Part shown: piece after piece, positions 8,144-17,020 of the stretch
Layout of the letters: every line of letters starts with the position of its first letter
How positions within the stretch are numbered: the stretch's first letter is position 1
Source: Mobilicoccus sp032100225
GTDB taxonomy: Bacteria; Actinomycetota; Actinomycetes; Actinomycetales; Dermatophilaceae
Assembly: GCA_032100225.1 (NCBI GenBank)
Contig: DAMDJY010000001.1
Span: forward strand, 1-63,048
Length of the DNA: 63,048 nt
Direction: 5' to 3'
Position numbers and translations under genes: made by a program
The notes under the pieces: generated by a model
The model's database searches: none
What the model saw: the letters and a program-made list of their open reading frames with translations, nothing else
What the model was told of the DNA's origin: nothing

Positions 8144-8725
8144 TCAGCGCAGGCGGTCGTTGAGGGAGGTGACTCCCGCGGGGACCGGGGGCATGCCTGC
8201 GATGGTGCACAGCACGTCGGTCCAGATGGACAAATGGTCGACGAGGTCGTCCCCGTCAGGAGTCCAGGATGCCCTCAGTTCCATCTCGACAGAAGGCTCC
8301 TTGTCGGCGAGCGACCCGAAACTCTCGGAGACGACGCGGGTGACTGTGCCGCCCAGAGCGCGGTAGGCGGCGCCTCCGGTGTGCAGGGCGTCCGTCAACC
8401 ATGACCAGCCGACCTCGCCCAGCAACGGGTCGCCTGCAAGTTCAGGCTCGAGGTAGGCGCGGGAGAGCGTGACCACGCGCCAGGATCCGTCCCAGGCGTC
8501 GGGGGCCGAGTCGTCGTACAGCAGGATGAACCGGCCCGTGGCCAGGGGTTCGTCGTCACCCTCGGGGGTGATCTCGGCAGACAGCGCCACGGAGTGGGGT
8601 GCGATGCGCTGTGGCGCCGGGATCTCCGTCAAACTGATCTCAGGTCGAAGCCGCAGGTCACGCAACCGGGCGACGGCCTCGTCGAACTGCGAGGCGTCGA
8701 GGGTGGTCGCGCGGCGAATGGTCAC
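8144..8725 (-). CDS. DUF3000 family protein
   Basis: A 193-residue soluble protein of the actinobacterial DUF3000 family, recognised from its sequence (LRPEISLTEIPAPQRIAPHSVAL, split by the family's usual spacing; SWRVVTLSRAYLEPE; GWSWLTDAL) and its constant place between RNase D and hemE. Its function is not established. The start is placed at GTG 8725 because TACATT, a good -10 element, lies seven bases upstream on the minus strand and there is no Shine-Dalgarno, the pattern of a leaderless message. TTG 8734 is an alternative. It is divergent from hemE. Confidence 0.85.
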   Translation of the reverse strand: MTIRRATTLDASQFDEAVARLRDLRLRPEISLTEIPAPQRIAPHSVALSAEITPEGDDEPLATGRFILLYDDSAPDAWDGSWRVVTLSRAYLEPELAGDPLLGEVGWSWLTDALHTGGAAYRALGGTVTRVVSESFGSLADKEPSVEMELRASWTPDGDDLVDHLSIWTDVLCTIAGMPPVPAGVTSLNDRLR

Positions 8726-8797
8726 ATCGGGCAATGTACGGGCCGCCACCGACAGCCGGTCGCTCCCACGCCGACCTCGTGGGAAGATCGCCGGGTG

Positions 8798-9886
8798 ATG
8801 AGCCCCCAGAGCCCGGACGCGCCCGTGACGACCTCTGCCTCGACGACCTCCGCCACCCCGGCCGAGAGTCGCCTGGTGCGTGCTGCGCGGGGCGAGCGGC
8901 TGGACCGGCCTCCGGTCTGGTTCATGCGGCAGGCGGGGCGCTCCCTGCCCGAATACCGCCAGGTGCGTGAGGGCGTCGCCATGCTGGACTCGTGCCGCCG
9001 TCCCGACCTGGTGACCGAGATCACCCTGCAGCCCGTCCGGCGGCATGGTGTGGACGCGGCGATCTTCTTCAGCGACATCGTCGTTCCACTATCGGCGGTC
9101 GGGATCGATCTCGACATCGTCGCCGGTGTGGGGCCCGTGGTGGCCGAGCCGATTCGCACCCGCGACGACCTGGACCGCCTGCCCGAACTGACGCCGGATC
9201 TCGTGAGTGACATCACCGAGTCGGTGCAGATGCTCGTGCGTGAACTCGGTCCGACTCCGCTCATCGGGTTCTCGGGTGCGCCCTTCACCCTGGCCAGCTA
9301 CCTCGTGGAAGGCGGCCCGAGCCGCAACCACGAGAAGACCAAGGCGCTTATGCACGGCGATCCGGAGCTCTGGTCGGACCTGTGCGCCCGCCTCGCCCAG
9401 ATCGCCGGAACCTACCTCCAGGTGCAGGTCGACGCGGGGGCGAGCGCGATCCAGTTGTTCGACTCGTGGGTCGGCTATCTCTCGCGGGCCGACTACGAGG
9501 CGTACGTGCGCCCGCACACGGCAGTGGCGCTCAAAGCCGTCGAAGGGCGGGTGCCTCGCATCCACTTCGGCGTCGGCACCGGTGAGCTGCTCGGCTCGAT
9601 GGCCGAGGCGGGGGTGGAGTGCATCGGGGTCGACTACCGCGTCGACCTTCTCGATGCCCTCGAGCGCACGGGCGGCCGGTATGCCCTGCAGGGCAACCTC
9701 GACCCGGCGCTGCTCTTCGCGCCCTGGCCGGTCATCGAGAAGGAGGTCCGCCGCATCGTCGAGCAGGGCCGCCAGGCACCCGGTCACATCTTCAACCTCG
9801 GTCACGGCGTACTGCCGACGACCGACCCGACAGTGCTCACCCGCGTCGTCGAACTCGTGCACTCCCTCGCCGACGCCCCCGCATAG
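8798..9886 (+). CDS. hemE: Uroporphyrinogen decarboxylase
   Basis: This 362-residue enzyme removes four carboxyl groups from uroporphyrinogen III to give coproporphyrinogen III in haem synthesis. The N-terminal signature RPPVWFMRQAGRSLPEY carries the conserved substrate arginines, FFSDIVVPL holds the catalytic aspartate, and GFSGAPFTLASY and HIFNLGHGVLP are typical. ATG 8798 is preceded by GTG 8795 in frame, with GGGAAG further upstream; either may be used. In many actinobacteria hemY and hemQ follow directly. Here two membrane-protein genes intervene before hemQ and no hemY is present in the window. Confidence 0.96.
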   Translation: MSPQSPDAPVTTSASTTSATPAESRLVRAARGERLDRPPVWFMRQAGRSLPEYRQVREGVAMLDSCRRPDLVTEITLQPVRRHGVDAAIFFSDIVVPLSAVGIDLDIVAGVGPVVAEPIRTRDDLDRLPELTPDLVSDITESVQMLVRELGPTPLIGFSGAPFTLASYLVEGGPSRNHEKTKALMHGDPELWSDLCARLAQIAGTYLQVQVDAGASAIQLFDSWVGYLSRADYEAYVRPHTAVALKAVEGRVPRIHFGVGTGELLGSMAEAGVECIGVDYRVDLLDALERTGGRYALQGNLDPALLFAPWPVIEKEVRRIVEQGRQAPGHIFNLGHGVLPTTDPTVLTRVVELVHSLADAPA

Positions 9887-9931
9887 GCCACGGCGACGGG
9901 CGGCCTGACCTGGTGCGACGCACGCGCCGGG

Positions 9932-10627
9932 TCAGGCAGACGCGTCGGGGTCGGGGATGCGCACGGTGCAGTGGGGCAGGAAGAACTGGACCGGCGGGCC
10001 GATCGCGAGTGCGTAGAGCACCGTGCCGAGGCCGACCACCCCGCCGAGCAGCCAGCCGATGACGAGGACGGACAGCTCCAGCGTCGTGCGCACCACCCGC
10101 AGGCTGATGCCGGTGCGCCGGTGCAGGCCCGTCATGAGTCCGTCGCGGGATCCGGGGCCGAGCTGGCTGCCGATGTAGAGGGCGCCGGCGATCCCGTTGA
10201 GCACGATGCCGCCGAGCAGCAGGCCGGCGCGGGGGAGCAGGTCGTGCTGCTCGGGGGTCGTCGACAGGGTGAGGTCGGTGGCGACTCCGATCCACACGGC
10301 GTTCGCGATCGTGCCGAGACCGGGCATCTGTCGCAGCGGGATCCGCAGCAGCAGGACCGCAAAGCTGATGACGACGACGATCGTGCCGAACGTCCACGGC
10401 ACGTGCAGCGAGATTCCGTAGTGGAACACGTCCCATGGGTCCAGCCCGAGCGCGCTGCGCACCAACATCCCCATCGACGCGCCGTACAGGCTGAGCCCGA
10501 CGAACAGCTGCATCAGGCGTCGCGGCAGCCGCCCGGCCTTGAGTTGGGCGACGGGGCCGATCTGCAGGAGTTCGGGTCGTGGCTGCCTGCCGGCGGCAGC
10601 GTCGTGCGAAGTCATGGGGGCGATCAT
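9932..10627 (-). CDS. YczE/YitT-type integral membrane protein
   Basis: A 231-residue membrane protein with about five hydrophobic segments, starting after a short polar N-terminus. The LMQLFVGLSLYGASMGMLVRSALGLDPWDVFHYGIS region, with the conserved GLDPWDVF core, and a later GPGSRDGLMTGLHRRTG loop match the YczE family. The molecular function of this family is not settled. It converges on hemE with a gap of 45 bases. ATG 10627 and ATG 10615 are both possible, since neither has a clear ribosome site. Confidence 0.8.
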   Translation of the reverse strand: MIAPMTSHDAAAGRQPRPELLQIGPVAQLKAGRLPRRLMQLFVGLSLYGASMGMLVRSALGLDPWDVFHYGISLHVPWTFGTIVVVISFAVLLLRIPLRQMPGLGTIANAVWIGVATDLTLSTTPEQHDLLPRAGLLLGGIVLNGIAGALYIGSQLGPGSRDGLMTGLHRRTGISLRVVRTTLELSVLVIGWLLGGVVGLGTVLYALAIGPPVQFFLPHCTVRIPDPDASA

Positions 10628-10733
10628 GGCTTGGCCACCACATGCGTGGGTTTCCTGTCCATTCGAGCCGCAATCGTGCGCAACGCGACATTCCGGTGTG
10701 CGAACAGCCGCTCCCACCTGCGATTCTCGACGG

Positions 10734-12050
10734 ATGACCGCTGACGCCGTGTACCTCGTGGTCGGTATCGGCCTGCTTCTTGCCGTTGCGCTGCCGAGCC
10801 TGCTGCAGCGCTGGGCGTTCTCGGCGCCGATGGCGCTGGTGGCCACAGGCCTCGCGGTGGGGTTGTTGCCACCGTTCGATACTGCGCGCATCTCACCCAT
10901 GGAGCACCCGACCATGACCGAGCATGCCGCCGAGCTGTGCGTCATCGTGGCACTCATGGGCGTCGGATTGGCGCTGGACCGGCCGTTGAAACGCACCCGC
11001 GCCTCCTGGCGTGCCTGGGGGTCGACCTGGCGTTTGCTGGTCATCGCGATGCCGCTGTGCATCGCCGGTGTGGCGTTTCTGGGGTGGTGGTTCATGGCGC
11101 TGACACCTGCCGCCGCGCTGTTGCTCGGCGCCGCCCTCGCCCCGACCGACCCCGTGCTCGCCGCCGACGTCCAGGTGGACGGGCCGACCACCGAAGAACT
11201 CGAACACGTCGACGAGCACGACGAGGTGCGGTTTGCCCTCACCTCCGAGGGTGGCCTCAACGACGCGCTCGCCTTTCCGTTCGTCTACGCCGCGATCTTC
11301 CTCGCAGAGAAGGGTCCGATCGGCTCCTGGTGGTGGCAGTGGTTCGGCTGGGAACTTGTCGGCAAGGTCCTCCTCGGGGCCGCCCTCGGCTATGTCGGTG
11401 GCTGGCTGCTCGGCCGCGTCGCCTTTCGCAGTCGCTCCGACGTGTTCCGCTTCGCCGAGCAGGGCGAGCCACTCCTGGCTCTCGCCGGGACACTGGCCGT
11501 GTACGGCTTCACCGAGCTCGTCGGCGGCTGGGGTTTTCTCGCGGTGTTCGTGGCGGCCATCCGCCTGCGCGCGCAGGAACGTCACCACGAGTACCACGGC
11601 GTCATGCACGAGCTCGTGGAGCGGCTCGAACTTCTGTTGACCCTGCTGCTCCTGCTGGCGTTGGGCATCGCTCTCGGCGACGGCCTGCTCGAGTACCTCA
11701 CCTGGCAGGGCGCGCTGGTCGGCACGCTGCTCGTCTTCGTCGTCCGACCTCTCACCGCGTGGCTGGCTCTGGGGCGCCAGTCCGGCGAGGACCGCCATGC
11801 CGACGGCAACCCCGGCCCCCGGGAACGACTGGTCACGGCCTTCTTCGGGGTCCGCGGCATCGGGTCGATCTACTACATCGCCTACGCCCTGGGCCACGCC
11901 GAGTTCGGTTTCGAGGGCGTCCTGTGGTCCACGGTCGGCTTCACGATCATCCTGTCCGTCGTCGTCCACGGCATCGCCGCCACACCCGCCATGCGCTGGC
12001 TCGACCACGTGCGCGACGGGGCGACTGCCGAGAGCTCGCCCGCAGCGTAG
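10734..12050 (+). CDS. Sodium/proton antiporter-like membrane protein (CPA1 type)
   Basis: This 438-residue protein has roughly 11-12 hydrophobic segments and the features of cation:proton antiporters: GAALAPTDPVLAADVQ around residue 140 (the TDP motif of CPA1 exchangers) and LTSEGGLNDALAFPFVY around residue 165 (the acidic ND-type ion site). A C-terminal FFGVRGIGSIYYI segment is also typical. It probably exchanges Na+ or K+ for H+ across the cytoplasmic membrane. The start at ATG 10734 has GATTCT six bases upstream as a possible -10 for a leaderless message. Its TAG stop lies within the probable -10 of hemQ. Confidence 0.85.
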   Translation: MTADAVYLVVGIGLLLAVALPSLLQRWAFSAPMALVATGLAVGLLPPFDTARISPMEHPTMTEHAAELCVIVALMGVGLALDRPLKRTRASWRAWGSTWRLLVIAMPLCIAGVAFLGWWFMALTPAAALLLGAALAPTDPVLAADVQVDGPTTEELEHVDEHDEVRFALTSEGGLNDALAFPFVYAAIFLAEKGPIGSWWWQWFGWELVGKVLLGAALGYVGGWLLGRVAFRSRSDVFRFAEQGEPLLALAGTLAVYGFTELVGGWGFLAVFVAAIRLRAQERHHEYHGVMHELVERLELLLTLLLLLALGIALGDGLLEYLTWQGALVGTLLVFVVRPLTAWLALGRQSGEDRHADGNPGPRERLVTAFFGVRGIGSIYYIAYALGHAEFGFEGVLWSTVGFTIILSVVVHGIAATPAMRWLDHVRDGATAESSPAA

Positions 12051-12061
12051 AGAATGACGCC

Positions 12062-12859
12062 ATGACGATTCCCTCCGACGCGACACCCCCCGCCTCGAAC
12101 GCTGCATCGCACGACGCGACGAACGACGTAGTGGCCACCAGCGACAAGACCGACGCCGTGACCAACGCCGCCCGTCTGCGCGCGCTCAACGAGACCATCC
12201 GGTACACGATGTGGTCGGTGTTCCGCACCTCGACCCCGCTGCCCGAGGACGACGCCGAGCGCGACCGTATCGCCGCCGACCTCCAGTCGTTCCTCGACGG
12301 ACTTGCCGCCACGGGCGTCACCGTCCGCGGGCTGTACGACGTCGCCGGATTCCGCGCCGACGCCGAGGTCATGGTCTGGTGGCACGCCGAAGAGGTCGAG
12401 GCCCTCCAGGCCGCCTACAAGGGTCTGCGCCGCACCGCCCTCGGAAAGCACCTCACGCCCGTCTGGTCGCAGGTCGCCCTGCACCGCCAGGCCGAGTTCA
12501 ACAAGGGCCACGTGCCGGCCTTCATGAAGGAGGAACGCGTCCGCAACTACGTGTGCGTCTACCCCTTCGTGCGCAGCTTCGACTGGTACGTCCTCGAGGA
12601 GTCCGAGCGCCGCGAGATGCTCGCCGAACACGGCCGCATGGCCCGCCCCTACGCCGAGGTCCGCGCCAACACCATCCCCAGCTTCGCCCTCGGCGACTAC
12701 GAATGGCTCCTGGCCTTCGAGTCCGACGACCTGCCCCAGATGGTCGACATGATGCGCGAACTGCGTAAGTCCCGCGCCCGCCTCCACGTGCGCGAAGAGA
12801 CGCCGTTCTACACCGGCCCCCGCGTCGAGGCCCCCGCCCTGGTACACGGCCTGCCCTGA
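12062..12859 (+). CDS. hemQ: Coproporphyrin III iron chelate (coproheme) decarboxylase
   Basis: The protein (265 residues) belongs to the chlorite-dismutase fold family used in the coproporphyrin-dependent haem pathway, where it oxidatively decarboxylates coproheme to haem b. The core starts near residue 38 (ALNETIRYTMWSVFR). VYPFVRSFDWY carries the tyrosine expected to form the radical, and LAEHGRMARPY carries the likely proximal haem histidine. The first ~35 residues are a low-complexity Asp/Ala/Thr tail. TAGAGA/GAGAAT lies about six bases before the ATG, partly within the stop codon of the antiporter gene, so the message is probably leaderless. Together with hemE it indicates the Gram-positive-type haem route. 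Confidence 0.93.
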   Translation: MTIPSDATPPASNAASHDATNDVVATSDKTDAVTNAARLRALNETIRYTMWSVFRTSTPLPEDDAERDRIAADLQSFLDGLAATGVTVRGLYDVAGFRADAEVMVWWHAEEVEALQAAYKGLRRTALGKHLTPVWSQVALHRQAEFNKGHVPAFMKEERVRNYVCVYPFVRSFDWYVLEESERREMLAEHGRMARPYAEVRANTIPSFALGDYEWLLAFESDDLPQMVDMMRELRKSRARLHVREETPFYTGPRVEAPALVHGLP

Positions 12860-12892
12860 TCGGGGTCGGTCGATGACGTGAACGGGTGAAGT

Positions 12893-12964
12893 GAGGGGTC
12901 GAGATCGGGCGCTCGCAGACGGGAAAGGCGTTCTCAGTCTGCGATCACCCGATCCCGACCCCTC
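12893..12964. terminator. Bidirectional terminator between hemQ and msrB
   Basis: Arms of 28 bases at 12893-12920 and 12937-12964 form a long, slightly imperfect hairpin with a 16-base loop. It lies between the ends of two converging genes. Confidence 0.85.
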
Positions 12965-12996
12965 CGTCATTCCTGCGGGGAGTCGTACGGTGCGTC

Positions 12997-13422
12997 CTAG
13001 GCGATCGGCTTTTCGGTCAGGCGCATGCTGATGGAGTTGATGCAGAAGCGCTGGTCTGTCGGGGTGGGGTAGCCCTCACCCTCGAAGACGTGACCGAGGT
13101 GCGAGCCGCACGCGGCGCAACGGACCTCGACGCGGCGCATGCCCAGGGTCGTGTCCTCGATGTACTCCACGGAGTCACCGGCCAGGGGTGCATAGAAGCT
13201 CGGCCAGCCGCAGTGGCTCTCGAACTTCGTGTCGCTGCGGAACAATTCGGCATCGCAGGCACGACAGCTGTAGACGCCCTCTGTCGTGGTGTCGGTGTAC
13301 TCCCCGACGCCGGGACGCTCGGTGCCGGCCTGACGCAGCACCTGGTACTCGGCCGGGGTGAGCAGCTCACGCCACTCGGCGTCGGTGCGCTGGACGGGGT
13401 AGTGACGAGAAGTCGGCTCCAT
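12997..13422 (-). CDS. msrB: Peptide-methionine (R)-S-oxide reductase
   Basis: MsrB repairs methionine-R-sulfoxide in oxidised proteins. The 141-residue protein has both zinc CxxC pairs (YSCRACDAE and RCAACGSHLGH), the substrate motif HCGWPSF and the catalytic cysteine in RFCINSISM near the C-terminus. The catalytic residue is Cys, not selenocysteine. ATG 13422 gives the usual family length; the longer upstream frame runs through the divergent neighbour and is not used. The gene is divergent from the LigD-type polymerase gene with only about 50 bases between. Confidence 0.95.
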   Translation of the reverse strand: MEPTSRHYPVQRTDAEWRELLTPAEYQVLRQAGTERPGVGEYTDTTTEGVYSCRACDAELFRSDTKFESHCGWPSFYAPLAGDSVEYIEDTTLGMRRVEVRCAACGSHLGHVFEGEGYPTPTDQRFCINSISMRLTEKPIA

Positions 13423-13474
13423 GCGTGGCACAACGCCCAGGGGGACCACCTGGATTCCCCGTACCCTGGCGGAC

Positions 13475-14542
13475 ATGGCCTCAGATGCGGTGACATTGAC
13501 GGTTCCCGGCCCCGACGGGGTGGAGCGGTCGGTGCGGCTGTCCAGCCCTGACAAGGCCGTGTGGCCCGGCGTCGACGGCGCCGCCCCGATCACGAAGCGC
13601 GATCTCGTCGACTACGTCCTCGCAGTGGACGCCGGCTTCCTGCGGGCTGTCGGGGATCGTCCCGTCACGCTGCAACGGTTTCGCGGCGGCATCACGGGCG
13701 AGGAGTTCTACAGCAAGAACCCGCCCAAGGGCATCCCCGACTGGGCGCGGAGCGTGACGTGCACCTACCCGTCGGGGAGGTCCCACCCGCAGCTGGTCAT
13801 CGACGAGATCGCCACCGCGATCTGGGCGGTGCAGATGAGCACCGTCACCTTTCACCCCTGGCCCGTGCGTGCCGACGACAACGACCTCGTCGATGAGTTG
13901 CGCATCGACCTCGACCCGCAGCCCGGGCGCGGATTCACCGACGCCGTCGAGGCCGCTGTGGTGTTGCGCGAGTTGATGGCCGAACTCGGCCTGACGGCCT
14001 GGGTCAAGACCAGCGGCAACCGGGGCGTGCACGTCTACGCCCGACTCAAGCGGACGCACGAGTTCCTCGACGTGCGGCACGGCGTCATCGGCATCGCCCG
14101 CGAGCTGGAACGGCGTCTGCCCGACCTCGTCACCACCGCATGGTGGAAGGAGCAGCGGGGCGAGACGATCTTCGTCGACTACAACCAGGCGAGCCGCGAC
14201 CGCACCATCGCGTCGGCCTACAGCCCCAGACCCCTTGCGGGAGCGCCGGTGTCGATGCCCGTCACGTGGGACGAGTTGCGTGAGGTCACGCCCGCGCAGT
14301 TCACCGTCGCCACGGTGCCCGCCCTCATCGCCGAGCGCGGAGACGCCTGGGCCGGGATCGACGACGCCGTCGGCGACATCGCCCCCGCGCTCGCGCTGTG
14401 GGAGGCCGACATCGAACGCGGCCTCGGCGAACTCAACTTTCCGCCCGACTACCCGAAGATGCCGGGGGAGCCACCCCGCGTTCAGCCGAGCAAGAAGAAC
14501 GCCGGCAACTGGGAGACCGACGGCGTCACCAAGAAGGCGTGA
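13475..14542 (+). CDS. Stand-alone LigD-type polymerase/primase domain protein
   Basis: The 355-residue protein corresponds to the polymerase domain of LigD, an archaeo-eukaryotic-primase-fold enzyme that adds nucleotides during end joining. Evidence: NPPKGIPDWARS, the catalytic aspartates in LRIDLDPQPG around residues 145-150, and KTSGNRGVHVY with the conserved histidine. There is no ligase or nuclease domain in the same chain. A separate ATP-dependent DNA ligase gene faces it 24 bases beyond the stop, so the two may act together, but no ku gene is in the window. TACCCT seven bases before ATG 13475 suggests a leaderless start. Confidence 0.9.
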   Translation: MASDAVTLTVPGPDGVERSVRLSSPDKAVWPGVDGAAPITKRDLVDYVLAVDAGFLRAVGDRPVTLQRFRGGITGEEFYSKNPPKGIPDWARSVTCTYPSGRSHPQLVIDEIATAIWAVQMSTVTFHPWPVRADDNDLVDELRIDLDPQPGRGFTDAVEAAVVLRELMAELGLTAWVKTSGNRGVHVYARLKRTHEFLDVRHGVIGIARELERRLPDLVTTAWWKEQRGETIFVDYNQASRDRTIASAYSPRPLAGAPVSMPVTWDELREVTPAQFTVATVPALIAERGDAWAGIDDAVGDIAPALALWEADIERGLGELNFPPDYPKMPGEPPRVQPSKKNAGNWETDGVTKKA

Positions 14543-14565
14543 CGCCCGCTGGCCCGACGCCTGTC

Positions 14566-15636
14566 TCAATCCGTGAGGACCTGGGCGAGGTCGTAGGCCG
14601 GGGCGACGTCGATCTGGCTGACGCGGCATGACTCGGGCTCGCGGTCGGGGCGCCACCGCAGGAACGTCACGGCGTGGCGAAAGCGTGAGCCCTCTAACTG
14701 GTCGAAGGCCACCTCGACCACGCGCTCGGGGCGCAGGGGAACGAAACTGACGTCCTTGGACGAGGAGAAACGGGACCGGTCGGTCTCGGCGGCCACGGGG
14801 CTGCCGTCGTCGTCGCGGACGACCAGGGGTTCGAGTTCGTCGATCAACTCCAGGCGCCGCTTGGCGGTGAACGCGGCGATACCGCCGACGCCGCGTAGAT
14901 GCCCGTCGTCGGTGTAGAGGCCGAGCAGCAACGACCCGACTCCCTGGCCCGACTTGTGCACGCGGTAGCCGAGGAGAACGGCCTCGGCCGTGCGCTTGTG
15001 CTTGATCTTGAGCATCGAGCGCTTGCCCGGCGTGTAGAGCCCGGCGAGCGGCTTGGCGATCACTCCGTCGAGGCCGGCGCCCTCGAAGCGGGTGAACCAG
15101 TCACGGGCCTCGGCGACGTCGCTCGTCGTGCGGGTCAGGTGCAGGGGAGATCCGGTGACACGACCCGCCATAGCGTCCTCCAATCGCCTACGGCGCTCGG
15201 CGAACTCGATGTCCATCAGGGATTCGTCGTCGACCGCGACGAGGTCGAAGGCAACGACCTCCGCAGGCGTCGCTGCGGCGAGCCGGTTGATCCGCGATTC
15301 AGCGGGATGGATTCGGGCAGAAAGAGATTCCCAGTCCAACCGTTCGGCGCCCCGGGTGCCCATCCGAACGACGATCTCGGCGTCGACGACGCAACGTGCC
15401 GGGAGCGCCGCCAGCAACGGCTCACGCAGCTCGGGAAAGTAGCGCGTCAACGCCTTGGATCCGCGGCTCGCCAACTCCAGCTCGTCACCATCGCGCAGGA
15501 TGAGGCACCGAAAACCGTCCCACTTGGGCTCATACGCCAATCCGCCTGGAACGGAGTCGGATTCGGGGACGTCCGGCACTGCCTTGGCGAGCATCGGCGC
15601 GAGGGGGAGTGGCACAGGCAGATCCATGCCCGCCAT
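14566..15636 (-). CDS. ATP-dependent DNA ligase (LigC/LigD type)
   Basis: The adenylation domain carries the nucleophilic lysine in motif EPKWDGFR near residue 40. Later nucleotidyltransferase motifs are ASRGSK, VVDAEIV, FDLVAVD, EGAGLDGVIAKPL and LKIKHKRTAEA. An OB-fold domain follows (about residues 230-356). At 356 residues it is a compact, single-function ligase, distinct from the NAD-dependent LigA, and is probably a repair or end-joining enzyme. It converges on the LigD-type polymerase gene. ATG 15636 is used; ATG 15627 is three codons inside. Confidence 0.92.
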   Translation of the reverse strand: MAGMDLPVPLPLAPMLAKAVPDVPESDSVPGGLAYEPKWDGFRCLILRDGDELELASRGSKALTRYFPELREPLLAALPARCVVDAEIVVRMGTRGAERLDWESLSARIHPAESRINRLAAATPAEVVAFDLVAVDDESLMDIEFAERRRRLEDAMAGRVTGSPLHLTRTTSDVAEARDWFTRFEGAGLDGVIAKPLAGLYTPGKRSMLKIKHKRTAEAVLLGYRVHKSGQGVGSLLLGLYTDDGHLRGVGGIAAFTAKRRLELIDELEPLVVRDDDGSPVAAETDRSRFSSSKDVSFVPLRPERVVEVAFDQLEGSRFRHAVTFLRWRPDREPESCRVSQIDVAPAYDLAQVLTD

Positions 15637-15763
15637 TGTGCCCGCCGCGACCTCTCTCCCCGACGGCCCGACACCTGCCGTCGACGGGTCTGCTTGGTAC
15701 GACGCGGGTCCGAGGGACGCCCGCCACCTGGGATTGTGCCGCCGTCGATGTCACCATGGACGG

Positions 15764-17020
15764 ATGACGTCGGACCGGGGTACCTGCGAACAGGTCACCT
15801 TGTCGCGCCTCGTTCGCACTGCAGGCCTCGCGACGGCCGCGCTCGCCGCCACGTCGGTGGCCGTCTCGTTCGGTGGCGCCTGGTACTTTGCGCGCGTCCT
15901 GCTCACCCCCGAGCGGGAGAAACCGGACAACACGACTGTGCTCGAGGTCGACGACGACACGATCACTCTGCGGCTCGACGGGGAGACCGGCGTGCGCGGC
16001 CAGTACGGGCTGTGGCTCGACGGCGGACGCACCCACATACGGGTGGGCGAGATCATCCAGGTCGACCCCGAACGGCGGTGTGTCGTTCGCGAACTCGTCT
16101 CCGTCGACATCGGGACGCCCGCGCCCGGACCCGCGCGGTGGACGAGCCACATCTACGTCGGGAGTCCGACCGTCTCCCTCGGGATTCCCGCCCGTGACGT
16201 CGTCGTTCCTGGCGATCTCGGCCCCATGCCCGCTTGGGTGGTGGACGCAGACGGACCGCCTTCGCCGGGTGGCACCTGGGCTGTCCTCGTCCACGGCCGC
16301 GGCGCCATGCGCGAAGAGTGTCTGCGGGCCGTGCCCGTGCTGCACGATCTCGGCGTCACGTGCCTCGTGCCGTCCTACCGCAACGACTCCCTGGCACCCG
16401 CCAGCCCGGATGGCCTCATCGCGCTGGGTCTCACCGAGTGGCACGACGTCGACGCCAGCATCCGGTACTGCCTGGAGCAGGGGGCGGAGCAGGTGATCCT
16501 CTTCGGATGGTCCATGGGCGGAGCCATCGTGCTGCAAGCACTGGCCGGCTCGCCCCACCGTGCCCACATCCCCGGGGTCGTACTGGACGGGCCCGTGATC
16601 GACTGGGTGGAGGTCATCGAGCATCAGGCCCGGCTGCGTCGGTTGCCACGGCTGCTCGGCAGCCTGGTCAAGGCTCTGCTCGGCGACCGGTGGGCCTCGC
16701 GGCTTCTCGTGGGGGCCGAGCAGCCGCTCGACCTCGCCACCACCCGCTGGCAGGTGCGTGCGGGTGAACTCGACCGCCCGATCCTGTTGATCCATTCCCG
16801 CGACGACGACGTCGTCCCCGTCGGCGCCTCCGAAACCCTGGCGAGCCTGCGGCCCGACGTCGTTCGCTTCGAGGCCTGGGAGGATGCCCGCCACGTCAAG
16901 GAGTGGAACGTCGACCCCGCGCGCTGGAACCGCGTCGTGTCCGAATTCGTCTCCACCCTGCTGGACCGCACACCCCACAACTTTGCCGTCCCCACCGAAC
17001 AGGAGAACCCGCATGGGTAA
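15764..17020 (+). CDS. Membrane-anchored alpha/beta hydrolase
   Basis: The 418-residue protein begins with one hydrophobic segment at about residues 18-43 (probable signal anchor), then a beta-rich region, then an alpha/beta-hydrolase fold from about residue 165. The nucleophile motif is GWSMGG, the acid is in HSRDDDVVP and the histidine in EDARHVKEW, so the triad is complete. LVHGRGAMREE marks the oxyanion region. The substrate is unknown; an esterase or lipase acting outside the membrane is likely. Its stop overlaps the start of the PPK2 gene (ATGGGTAA), implying coupled translation. Confidence 0.85.
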   Translation: MTSDRGTCEQVTLSRLVRTAGLATAALAATSVAVSFGGAWYFARVLLTPEREKPDNTTVLEVDDDTITLRLDGETGVRGQYGLWLDGGRTHIRVGEIIQVDPERRCVVRELVSVDIGTPAPGPARWTSHIYVGSPTVSLGIPARDVVVPGDLGPMPAWVVDADGPPSPGGTWAVLVHGRGAMREECLRAVPVLHDLGVTCLVPSYRNDSLAPASPDGLIALGLTEWHDVDASIRYCLEQGAEQVILFGWSMGGAIVLQALAGSPHRAHIPGVVLDGPVIDWVEVIEHQARLRRLPRLLGSLVKALLGDRWASRLLVGAEQPLDLATTRWQVRAGELDRPILLIHSRDDDVVPVGASETLASLRPDVVRFEAWEDARHVKEWNVDPARWNRVVSEFVSTLLDRTPHNFAVPTEQENPHG

